NCBI GenBank assembly: GCA_026400595.1
Contig: JAPLOT010000064.1
Coordinates: 1-12,866, forward strand
DNA: 12,866 bases
Direction of reading: 5' to 3'
Source: Alphaproteobacteria bacterium
GTDB taxonomy: Bacteria; Pseudomonadota; Alphaproteobacteria; Rhizobiales; Aestuariivirgaceae
Positions 6,927-12,866 of this stretch are shown here, one piece after another. Position numbers and translations under genes: made by a program. Each line of letters starts with the position of its first letter. The first letter of the stretch is position 1. The notes beneath the pieces were generated by a model. It searched no databases, had not been told where the DNA came from, and was given only the letters and a program-made list of their open reading frames with translations.

Positions 6927-7796
6927 ATGGCATCGGGACCAACAAAATCCGTGGAACACTGGGTGGATACCCGGGATGGCGCAACCGGCTTCGCCCGCCT
7001 GGACGCCGAACCCTTTCCGGTCTTCGAGCCCGGCTGGGTGTGGCTCGTCGGCGCGGGCCCCGGCGCCCCCGGCCTCATGTCGCTCCTTTGCTATCATGCC
7101 CTGCAGAACTGCGATGTGGTCGTCTACGATGCCCTGGTGAACCCCGACATCCTGCGCTGGGTACGCACCGGGGCCGAACTTGAATATGCCGGAAAGCGCG
7201 GCGGAAAGCCTTCCCCCACCCAGCGCGACATCACGCTGCGCCTGATCGAACTGGCACAGGCGGGCAAGCGGGTACTGCGCCTGAAGGGCGGCGATCCCTT
7301 CATGTTCGGACGCGGCGGCGAGGAATGTCAGAACCTGGCCGGCTCGCACATTCCCTTCCGCGTGGTCCCCGGCATCACGGCCGGCGTTGGCGGCCTGGCC
7401 TATGCGGGCATGCCGGCCACGCACCGCGACACCAATCATTCGGTGATTTTCCTCACTGGCCATGACGCCTCAGGCCGCATGCCGGCAAACGTGAACTGGG
7501 AGGCCGTCGCCAAGGCTTCGCCGGTGATCGTCATGTACATGGCCGTCAAGCACCTGAGCGAGATCGCGGCGGCACTGCTTGCCGGCGGGCGTGCGCCCGA
7601 CGATCCCGTCACGATCCTGTCCAATGCCTCCATGCCTCAGCAGCAGGTGGCCACGACAACCCTTGCAGGTGCCGGGGATTTCATCCGGCAGAATGATCCA
7701 CCCACCCCGGCCCTGGTGGTGGTTGGCCATGCTGCCGACTGGCGCACCATGCTTGACTGGTACCGCGGCGGCCTGCGGGAGAACCGGATTGGCTAA
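6927..7796 (+). CDS. cobA: Uroporphyrinogen-III C-methyltransferase CobA (SUMT)
   Basis: CobA transfers two methyl groups from S-adenosylmethionine to C2 and C7 of uroporphyrinogen III, giving precorrin-2, the entry to cobalamin (and shared with siroheme). It has 289 residues from the ATG at 6927. The tetrapyrrole methylase motifs are present: VWLVGAGPGAPGL (38-50), YDALVNPDIL, AGKRGGKPSPTQRDI, VLRLKGGDPFMFGRGGEE, VVPGITAGVGGLAYAGMPATHRD, and VIVMYMAVKHL. About 35 residues before the first motif form an unconserved extension. The start has AAGGGA 4 bases upstream. It stands alone as a methylase, with no CysG-type dehydrogenase domain. It leads the plus-strand unit cobA-cobB-cobQ-cobD, where its stop overlaps the cobB start by 8 bases. 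Confidence 0.95.
   Translation: MASGPTKSVEHWVDTRDGATGFARLDAEPFPVFEPGWVWLVGAGPGAPGLMSLLCYHALQNCDVVVYDALVNPDILRWVRTGAELEYAGKRGGKPSPTQRDITLRLIELAQAGKRVLRLKGGDPFMFGRGGEECQNLAGSHIPFRVVPGITAGVGGLAYAGMPATHRDTNHSVIFLTGHDASGRMPANVNWEAVAKASPVIVMYMAVKHLSEIAAALLAGGRAPDDPVTILSNASMPQQQVATTTLAGAGDFIRQNDPPTPALVVVGHAADWRTMLDWYRGGLRENRIG
7777..7781 (+). promoter_or_regulatory. Shine-Dalgarno that decides the TTG start of cobB
   Basis: GGGAG at 7777-7781 is 7 bases before TTG 7789-7791. No ATG lies in the cobB frame near the conserved P-loop, and the nearest upstream one (about 7729) is far inside cobA. GTG at 7804 is possible but would begin only five residues before the P-loop and has no such site. Confidence 0.55.
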
Positions 7797-9066
7797 GGCC
7801 CTCGTGATCGCGGCCCCCTCATCGGGCTGCGGCAAGACGGTGATCACCCTTGGCCTGCTGCGCGCCCTTCGCAAGCGAGGCCTGAGGGTCGCATCCGCCA
7901 AGGTCGGGCCCGACTACATCGACCCCCGTTTTCACGAGGCGGCCACCGGCCGACCGTGTTTCAACCTCGACCCCTGGGCAATGGACAGGGCACAGATCCG
8001 TACCCTGCTTCGAAGTCTCTCCGGAGACGCCGACATCATTGTCATCGAGGGGGTCATGGGCCTCTTCGACGGACCGGATGGGGCCGCCGGTTCGACAGCC
8101 GACCTCGCATCCAGCCTGGGATTGCCCGTCATCCTCGCCGTCGACGCCCGGCACCAGGCGCAATCCATCGCGGCCCTGTTTCACGGATTCTCGACCTTTC
8201 GCCCGGACGTCTCGGTTGCAGGGATATTGCTCAACCGCGTCGCCAGCGACCGCCATGCCGCCATCCTGCACCGGGCGCTGGAAGGCAAGGTCCTCGGCTC
8301 ACTGCGGCAAGACGACTCACTCGTTCTCCCATCGCGGCACCTCGGACTTGTCCAGGCAGAAGAGAATCAAGACCTTGAAACTTTTATTGAAACTGCTGCA
8401 TTAGCCGTTGCACGTGAAACAGTTCTTGACAGGATTCTCGAGATTGCAGGTCAACTCGTTGACGAATCAGTGATTCGCGACTCACTGCCGCCCTTGGGAC
8501 AGCGGATCGCCATTGCCCGCGACACGGCATTCGCCTTTGCCTATCCGCATCTTCTGCACCAATGGCACCGGTCGGGGGCAACCCTCAGCTTCTTTTCGCC
8601 ATTGGCAAATGAGTCAGCCGCATCCGATTCCGATGCCATCTTCCTGCCTGGAGGCTATCCCGAACTCCATGCCGCGCGGCTCGCGGCAAATGTCGAGTTC
8701 ATCGCCAGCCTCCGCAAGTTCAAAGGCCTCATCTATGGCGAGTGCGGAGGCTACATGGTTCTCGGCGAAGTACTGGTCGATGCCAGGGGCACGTCGCATG
8801 CCATGGCAGGACTTCTGCCGGTGGTGACGAGTTTCGCCAGTCGCAAGCTCCATCTGGGCTATCGCCAGCTGACACCTGAACCTGGAGCGCCATGGTCGTC
8901 GCCGCTGCGCGGTCACGAATTCCACTACTCGTCCATTGTCCACGAAGGGGCAGCCGACCGGCTCTTCTCTGCAAGGGATGCGGCCGGACGGGATCTTGTT
9001 CCCATGGGGCTGCGCCGCGGCAAGGTCATGGGCTCCTACGCGCACGTCATCTGCGAGGCCTCCTGA
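7789..9066 (+). CDS. cobB: Cobyrinate / hydrogenobyrinate a,c-diamide synthase CobB (CbiA family)
   Basis: CobB amidates the a and c side chains of (hydrogeno)byrinic acid with glutamine and ATP. It has 425 residues from a TTG start at 7789, overlapping cobA by 8 bases. The N-terminal ATP-binding domain has P-loop APSSGCGKT (9-17), KVGPDYIDPRFHEAATGRP, and VIEGVMGLFDG. A variable linker at about 190-240 is AT-rich at DNA level (about 43% GC over 8361-8480 by hand count, against roughly 60% around it). The C-terminal glutamine amidotransferase domain has FLPGGYPELHAARLAAN, GECGGYMVLGE with probable catalytic C319, and GHEFHYS (375-381). The gene ends in TGATG, sharing one base with cobQ. The product forms the substrate of cobaltochelatase in the aerobic route. 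The linker codons carry a parS-like site (8406-8421). Confidence 0.95.
   Translation: MAKALVIAAPSSGCGKTVITLGLLRALRKRGLRVASAKVGPDYIDPRFHEAATGRPCFNLDPWAMDRAQIRTLLRSLSGDADIIVIEGVMGLFDGPDGAAGSTADLASSLGLPVILAVDARHQAQSIAALFHGFSTFRPDVSVAGILLNRVASDRHAAILHRALEGKVLGSLRQDDSLVLPSRHLGLVQAEENQDLETFIETAALAVARETVLDRILEIAGQLVDESVIRDSLPPLGQRIAIARDTAFAFAYPHLLHQWHRSGATLSFFSPLANESAASDSDAIFLPGGYPELHAARLAANVEFIASLRKFKGLIYGECGGYMVLGEVLVDARGTSHAMAGLLPVVTSFASRKLHLGYRQLTPEPGAPWSSPLRGHEFHYSSIVHEGAADRLFSARDAAGRDLVPMGLRRGKVMGSYAHVICEAS
8406..8421. other. Candidate chromosomal parS site (ParB binding) inside cobB
   Basis: The 16-mer CGTTGCACGTGAAACA differs from the palindromic parS TGTTTCACGTGAAACA at two positions: position 1, and position 5, which is commonly given as variable. 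The inner CACGTGAAAC is intact. The next best CACGTG context that I compared, near 1020-1040, matches at only about 9 of 16. The site spans cobB codons 206-211 (A-V-A-R-E-T) in the poorly conserved linker and uses GTT, GCA, CGT, GAA and ACA, where the surrounding genes mostly use GC-ending codons. Whether ParB binds is not shown by sequence alone. Confidence 0.6.
8463..8477. repeat. Perfect 7-1-7 palindrome with two GANTC sites in cobB
   Basis: CGAATCA-G-TGATTCG is a perfect inverted repeat that contains GAATC and GATTC, with GACTC following at 8479-8483. GANTC is the target of the alphaproteobacterial cell-cycle methylase CcrM. The palindrome lies about 40 bases after the parS-like site, in the same AT-rich linker of cobB. 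It is coding sequence (around D-E-S-V-I-R), so the symmetry may be chance. Confidence 0.4.
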
Positions 9067-10526
9067 TGGCCAGGGCGATCATGCTCATGGGCACGGGCTC
9101 GGACGTCGGCAAGTCGCTGATCGCGGCAGGTCTCTGCCGGTCCTTTGCCCGGCGCGGACTGAAGGTCCGCCCTTTCAAGCCCCAGAACATGTCGAACAAT
9201 GCCGCCGTCACGGCCGAAGGGGGAGAAATCGGCCGGGCCCAGGCCCTTCAGGCGCGCGCGGCAGGCATTGCCCCATCGGTGCACATGAATCCCATTCTGC
9301 TGAAGCCCGAAACCGCGACCGGCGCCCAGGTGATCGTACAGGGACAGCGGCATGCCACCATGGCTGCACGCGATTACTTCCGCAACCGCTCCCGGTTCAT
9401 GCCCGCCATCCTCGACAGTTTCAGGAGGATGGCTGCTGAAGCCGACCTGGTTATCGTTGAGGGCGCTGGCAGCCCGGGCGAGATCAACCTCCGCGATGGC
9501 GACCTTGCCAACATGGGATTTGCGGCGGCGGCCAACGTGCCGGCAATCCTCATCGGGGATATTCACCGCGGTGGGGTCATCGCATCGATCGCCGGGACCT
9601 TCGCAATCCTGCCGCCCGAGGATCGTAACCGCCTGAAAGGCTTCTTGATCAACAAGTTCCACGGTGACCCTGGACTGTTTTCTGAAGGCTGTGCCTTTCT
9701 GGAGACGCGAACCGGAACGCCTTGCCTCGGCATCCTGCCGCATTTTGCGGAGGCCAGTGCCCTGCCGGCGGAAGATGCAGTGGCCTTGCAGGAAGTCCTC
9801 ACAACCAACTCAGGTCATTGCAGGATTTCGGTTCTCCGCCTGCCGCGAATTGCCAACTTCGACGATCTCGATCCGTTGCGCCACGAAGCGGGTGTCTCCG
9901 TCACCTTCGTCAATCCTGGCGAGGTCATCCCCGCCGACAGCCGGTTGGTCATTATCCCTGGCTCGAAATCCACAATGGCTGATCTCGCAGCGCTCCGCCG
10001 CGAGGGCTGGGATGTCGACCTGAAGGCTCACGCCAGGCGCGGTGGACTCGTGCTGGGCCTGTGCGGCGGCTTCCAGATGCTGGGCCGCCTCGTCCACGAC
10101 CCCCTCGGACTCGAGGGCAAGGCCGGCACTGCTGAAGGCCTGGCCATGCTCGACGTCGAGACCCGCCTCAGTCCTGAAAAGACCCTCACCCAGGCCACGG
10201 GCACTCATGTGCCGACCGGAACTACCATTTCGGGTTACGAGATCCACCTGGGCATCACCGATGGGCCAGACTGCTCCCGCCCCTTTGCGATGATCGGCGA
10301 CCGGCCTGACGGAGCACGATCGGCCTCTGGCCAGGTGAGCGGGACCTATCTCCACGGCTGCTTCGCCAGCGACGGCTTCAGGGCGGCCTTCCTGCACAGC
10401 CTCGGCGCCGAGGCGTCAGCGCTGCGCTTCGAGGATCGTGTGGAGCGTACACTCGACGCTCTGGCCTCCCATCTCGAGGCCCACCTGGACCTCGACGGTC
10501 TGCTGGCCTTGGCGGAGCCGGTCTGA
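9066..10526 (+). CDS. cobQ: Cobyric acid synthase CobQ (CbiP)
   Basis: CobQ amidates four further side chains (b, d, e, g) of adenosylcobyrinic a,c-diamide with glutamine and ATP, giving adenosylcobyric acid. It has 486 residues, the usual length. The N-terminal ATP-binding domain has P-loop MGTGSDVGKS (8-17), RPFKPQNMSNNAAVTAEGGE, IGRAQALQARAAG, MNPILLKPE, and VEGAGSPGEINLR. The C-terminal amidotransferase domain has IIPGSKSTMADLA, GLCGGFQMLG with nucleophile C333, GYEIHLG with H394, and GTYLHGCF. The ATG at 9066 shares its A with the cobB stop (TGATG), and the gene ends the same way into cobD, so the three are translationally coupled. Nothing is missing or broken. Confidence 0.96.
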   Translation: MARAIMLMGTGSDVGKSLIAAGLCRSFARRGLKVRPFKPQNMSNNAAVTAEGGEIGRAQALQARAAGIAPSVHMNPILLKPETATGAQVIVQGQRHATMAARDYFRNRSRFMPAILDSFRRMAAEADLVIVEGAGSPGEINLRDGDLANMGFAAAANVPAILIGDIHRGGVIASIAGTFAILPPEDRNRLKGFLINKFHGDPGLFSEGCAFLETRTGTPCLGILPHFAEASALPAEDAVALQEVLTTNSGHCRISVLRLPRIANFDDLDPLRHEAGVSVTFVNPGEVIPADSRLVIIPGSKSTMADLAALRREGWDVDLKAHARRGGLVLGLCGGFQMLGRLVHDPLGLEGKAGTAEGLAMLDVETRLSPEKTLTQATGTHVPTGTTISGYEIHLGITDGPDCSRPFAMIGDRPDGARSASGQVSGTYLHGCFASDGFRAAFLHSLGAEASALRFEDRVERTLDALASHLEAHLDLDGLLALAEPV

Positions 10527-11479
10527 TGTGGGCCTTCCCAGCCTTCGCAGCGGCCGCCCTTGCGCTCTTCATCGAGCGTCTGGCCGGCTATCCAACATAT
10601 CTACTCGATCGCATCGGCCACCCCGTGATCTGGGTCGGCAAGCTCATCTCCTGGCTGGACACCCATCTCAACCGAAACACTCTGTCGCCCGCGGACGGGC
10701 GTCTTAGGGGCGTGATTGCGCTCGTCGTCATCATCGCCGCTGCATTGATTCCAGCCTGGTTCATCTCGCATCTGCTGGGGTTATGGCGCAACGGTTGGGC
10801 CATCGAAGCCCTTCTCGCCACCAGCTTGATTGCCCAGAAATCAATGCGGGATCACGTGCTTGCGGTCTATCGGGGCCTGTCCTCTTCACTGGCCGAGGGC
10901 CGCCGGGCCGTGGCGCATATCGTCGGTCGCGACCCGGCCCGTCTGGACGAGAGCGGGGTGGCCCGCGCCGCGCTCGAAAGCCTGGCCGAGAACACGTCGG
11001 ACGGTGTCGTTGCACCGGTCTTCTGGTTTGCGCTTCTGGGCCTTCCCGGCATCGCCGTCTACAAGGCAGTGAACACAGCGGATTCGATGATCGGCCACAA
11101 GTCGGAGCGGCATCTGCATTTCGGCTGGGCGGCCGCCCGCTTTGACGACCTGATCAACCTGCCCTGCTCCCGTCTCACCGGGGTCCTGTTCGCCGCCTCC
11201 CAGGGCAGACGGTTTGGCGACATCATCGACGTCATGCGGCGCGATGCGCCGAAGCATCAATCGCCCAATGCCGGATGGCCCGAGGCTGCCATGGCGGCTG
11301 CACTCGAGATCAGGCTGGGCGGTCCGCGCTTCTATGACGGTGAGCGACTTGACCTTGCCTGGATGGGGAATGGCCGCAGCGATCTCAATCGCACCGACAT
11401 CCGGCGTGGCCTCAAGGTTTATGGCCGCGCGATGACTCTTCTGCTCATCGCGCTGGTGCTTCTGTCGCTGGTGTTTTGA
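10526..11479 (+). CDS. cobD: Adenosylcobinamide-phosphate synthase CobD (CbiB)
   Basis: This inner-membrane protein attaches the (R)-1-amino-2-propanol (phosphate) arm to adenosylcobyric acid. It has 317 residues. Hydrophobic segments are visible at 2-17, 62-85, 161-182 and 299-317. The family motifs are IERLAGYPTYLLDRIGHPVI (16-35), SLAENTSDGVVAPVFW (152-167), AVNTADSMIGHKSERHLHFG (181-200) and ARFDDLINLPCSRLTG. Its ATG shares one base with the cobQ stop (TGATG), and it closes the plus-strand unit. Its last 35 bases overlap the end of convergent cobP, leaving no room for an intergenic terminator on either side. The name follows the Pseudomonas denitrificans scheme; the Salmonella protein called CobD is a different, decarboxylase enzyme. 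Confidence 0.95.
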   Translation: MWAFPAFAAAALALFIERLAGYPTYLLDRIGHPVIWVGKLISWLDTHLNRNTLSPADGRLRGVIALVVIIAAALIPAWFISHLLGLWRNGWAIEALLATSLIAQKSMRDHVLAVYRGLSSSLAEGRRAVAHIVGRDPARLDESGVARAALESLAENTSDGVVAPVFWFALLGLPGIAVYKAVNTADSMIGHKSERHLHFGWAAARFDDLINLPCSRLTGVLFAASQGRRFGDIIDVMRRDAPKHQSPNAGWPEAAMAAALEIRLGGPRFYDGERLDLAWMGNGRSDLNRTDIRRGLKVYGRAMTLLLIALVLLSLVF

Positions 11480-11975
11480 GGGTCAGCGGCAAGCCGGCAG
11501 CCACGAAGTAAACGGCGTCCGCCACGGCCGCCACCTTCTGATTGGCCAATCCTTGCATATCCCGAAAGCGGCGCGACAGGGCGTTCTCCGGAACGATACC
11601 CATGCCCACTTCGTTCGAAACGAGAATGACGTGGCCCGAAACCTTCTCCAAGGCCGCGCAAAGGAGGTCGATCTCGACCGCAACATCGCGGTCGCGGAAC
11701 ATCAGATTGCTGATCCACAGTGTCAGGCAGTCGATGAGGACGACAGGACTTCCGCACGCAGCCAGCGCTGCGGTCAGAGCCACAGGCGCCTCGATGGTCT
11801 GCCAGCCCTCCCCGCGCCGCGCCCGGTGCTGGTCGATCCGTGACGTCATTTCGCCGTCGAAGGCTTCCGCGGTGGCGATGTAGGTGCGGAGCGGACCAGA
11901 CCTCTCGGCCAGTTCTTCCGCAAAGCGGCTCTTGCCCGATCGCGCGCCGCCGAGCGCCAAAGTGACCTGCCTCAC
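11445..11975 (-). CDS. cobP: Adenosylcobinamide kinase / adenosylcobinamide-phosphate guanylyltransferase CobP (CobU)
   Basis: CobP is a bifunctional cytoplasmic enzyme that phosphorylates adenosylcobinamide and transfers GMP to it, giving AdoCbi-GDP for the final joining step. It has 176 residues, typical of CobP/CobU. Its features are P-loop LALGGARSGKS (6-16), YIATAEAFDGEM (32-43), RIDQHRARRGEGW (46-58, the region that carries the guanylylated histidine in CobU; H50 is the likely one), LIDCLTLWISNLMF, and VSNEVGMGIVPENALSR with FRDMQGLANQ. The start is GTG at 11975, overlapping the stop of the DUF1636 gene as GTGA (11972-11975). Its 3' end runs 35 bases into cobD on the opposite strand, so both messages carry complementary tails. 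Confidence 0.95.
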   Translation of the reverse strand: MRQVTLALGGARSGKSRFAEELAERSGPLRTYIATAEAFDGEMTSRIDQHRARRGEGWQTIEAPVALTAALAACGSPVVLIDCLTLWISNLMFRDRDVAVEIDLLCAALEKVSGHVILVSNEVGMGIVPENALSRRFRDMQGLANQKVAAVADAVYFVAAGLPLTLKTPATEAPAR

Positions 11976-12346
11976 GGTTTCACCGGCGGAATGCGGGCGA
12001 TGAAATGCCCTCGCATCCGGTCGGGCCAGAGCCGGAACGGCACTTCGCCCGTCTCGCTCCCGCCGTGGGCCTGGAACCAGTCCAATATGGCATCGGCTTG
12101 GGCCCGGCTCGGTTCGTGGTCGCCGGTAAAGTAGGTGAAGCGCTCATCATCGCGCAGGACCACGCTGCAATGCCGCTTGCAGTTCCACAGGCAGGCCTGT
12201 GTCTGCAGCGTCACAGAGGCCATTCCGCGAGCCTGGAGCGCCTCCGACATGTGCGCGATCAGTGTCTCGCCGCCGGTCCGCCCGTCGGGTCCGGCCTTCT
12301 CGCCCGCCGAGTAGCGGCAGGTGGTACACATGACGATGGCACGCAT
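11972..12346 (-). CDS. DUF1636 family predicted metal-binding protein
   Basis: This is a 124-residue protein that I recognise as DUF1636 (a predicted metal-binding, thioredoxin-fold-like family), often found beside cobP/cobW in alphaproteobacterial cobalamin clusters. Five cysteines stand out: C7 and C10 in MCTTCRYS, and C52, C56 and C60 in ACLWNCKRHCS. They suggest an Fe-S cluster or bound metal. The C-terminal half has a conserved-looking FTYFTGDHEP. No signal peptide is present, so it is probably cytoplasmic. I chose ATG 12346 (MRAIVMCTTC) because the family begins just before the CxxC; an in-frame start at 12394 would add 16 unconserved residues. Overlap with cobP by GTGA implies linked expression and a cobalamin-related role, but its biochemical function is not established to my knowledge. 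Confidence 0.88.
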   Translation of the reverse strand: MRAIVMCTTCRYSAGEKAGPDGRTGGETLIAHMSEALQARGMASVTLQTQACLWNCKRHCSVVLRDDERFTYFTGDHEPSRAQADAILDWFQAHGGSETGEVPFRLWPDRMRGHFIARIPPVKP

Positions 12347-12425
12347 CGGGTTCCGTTCAGGGATTGTCAAGACGGGTGCCTTCAATGTAGGCAAAGTGAG
12401 GGCCTGTCAACGCGAAGAAACCGGC
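12347..12425. promoter_or_regulatory. Divergent intergenic region between the DUF1636 gene and nadK
   Basis: This 79-base gap lies between two divergent start codons and must hold or overlap promoters for both. I see no clear -35/-10 pair, hairpin or riboswitch; TTGTCA at 12365-12370 is the only -35-like hexamer in the nadK direction. It is a boundary between cobalamin and NAD(P) metabolism genes. Confidence 0.35.
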
Positions 12426-12866
12426 ATGAAATTCTCCCGTATCGCCTTCCTGGCTTCCGACTCGCCCGAAGCCCGCAAAGCCGTCGGCCGCCTCACCAGG
12501 CGACATGGCAATGCCGACCCGGACAGCGCCGATGTCGTGGTGGCCCTCGGCGGTGACGGGCACATGCTGCAGATCCTGCACCGCTTCGTGTCGACCGGCA
12601 CGCCGATCTACGGCATGAACCGCGGAACGATCGGCTTCCTGATGAACGACTTCCAGGACAACCATCTCCCTGAGCGGCTGCAGGCCGCCGAAATGACCAC
12701 CATTCATCCCCTCCGTATGGTGGCACGGGACGAGGCCGGAAAGACCCACAGGGCCATCGCTTTCAACGAAGTCTCGATGCTCCGCCAGCGGCACCAGGCC
12801 GCCAAGCTCGGCATTGCCGTCGATGGCAAGCCGCGCATGGACGAACTCATCTGCGACGGCCTGCTG
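12426..12866 (+). CDS. nadK: NAD kinase, N-terminal part (runs off the window)
   Basis: NAD kinase phosphorylates NAD to NADP in the cytoplasm. The first 147 codons are present, a little over half of the roughly 255 residues of the compact bacterial form. Diagnostic motifs are VVVALGGDGHML (37-48, with catalytic D44), YGMNRGTIGFLMN (62-74), and FNEVSMLRQ (113-121, the N-E pair that binds the substrate). The window ends in MDELICDGLL, just before the conserved glycine-rich nucleotide site. The ATG at 12426 begins the family-typical MKFSRIAFLAS. The ribosome site is weak (GAAGAAA). It is divergent from the DUF1636-cobP unit and is not part of cobalamin synthesis. Confidence 0.95.
   Translation, partial: MKFSRIAFLASDSPEARKAVGRLTRRHGNADPDSADVVVALGGDGHMLQILHRFVSTGTPIYGMNRGTIGFLMNDFQDNHLPERLQAAEMTTIHPLRMVARDEAGKTHRAIAFNEVSMLRQRHQAAKLGIAVDGKPRMDELICDGLL

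Noticed and set aside
8177..8190. Second parS-like half-site TGTTTCACG in cobB
   Set aside because: Only one half matches; the other half (GATTCTC) does not, so there is no palindrome.
7789..10526. CobB and CobQ as ParA/MinD-like partition ATPases because of the parS-like site
   Set aside because: Both share the broader nucleotide-binding superfamily, but each also has an intact glutamine amidotransferase domain and full cobalamin-family motifs.
1..12866. CRISPR arrays, insertion sequences, rRNA/tRNA genes, toxin-antitoxin or phage-defence genes
   Set aside because: No direct-repeat arrays, transposase motifs, terminal repeats or RNA gene cores were seen; nearly all bases belong to recognised transport, cobalamin or NAD genes, so I do not propose a new multi-gene system.

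Overview
The window looks like ordinary chromosomal DNA from a GC-rich alphaproteobacterium. The evidence is an AapJQMP-type general amino-acid ABC transporter, a CobA/CobK/CobB/CobQ/CobD/CobP set of cobalamin genes with a DUF1636 protein beside cobP, short overlapping gene junctions, and GC-ending codons throughout. Hyphomicrobiales or a neighbouring order is plausible, but the sequence alone does not settle it. Almost all of the DNA is coding, and no stretch over 300 bases lacks a gene.

Left part (1-4939, minus strand). Reading leftward from 4939, the order is aapJ (periplasmic binding protein), a strong hairpin, aapQ and aapM (permeases), aapP (ATPase), and then the start of a second, paralogous binding protein that runs off the window at base 1. 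Together they would form a high-affinity polar amino-acid importer, with a possible alternative receptor encoded last. AapM is unusual: about 110 extra residues, with roughly four added hydrophobic segments, sit between its N-terminal part and the conserved permease core.

Centre and right (5127-12346). The cobalamin genes form three units. cbiD-cobK (minus) and cobA-cobB-cobQ-cobD (plus) diverge from a gap of only 23 bases. DUF1636-cobP (minus) converges on cobD with a 35-base overlap. Within each unit the genes touch or overlap, which suggests translational coupling. They cover C-methylation of uroporphyrinogen III (CobA), corrin-ring methylation and reduction (CbiD, CobK), side-chain amidations (CobB, CobQ), aminopropanol attachment (CobD) and nucleotide-loop activation (CobP). 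CbiD comes from the cobalt-early pathway, and the alternative C1-methylase CobF is not present in the window.

Right edge (12426-12866, plus). This is the first half of an NAD kinase gene.

I found no new multi-gene system. The most interesting non-coding signal is a near-consensus ParB-binding parS site (14 of 16 bases) inside cobB at 8406-8421. It lies in an AT-rich dip that also has a cluster of GANTC sites, so this region may help organise or segregate the chromosome and may lie near the replication origin.
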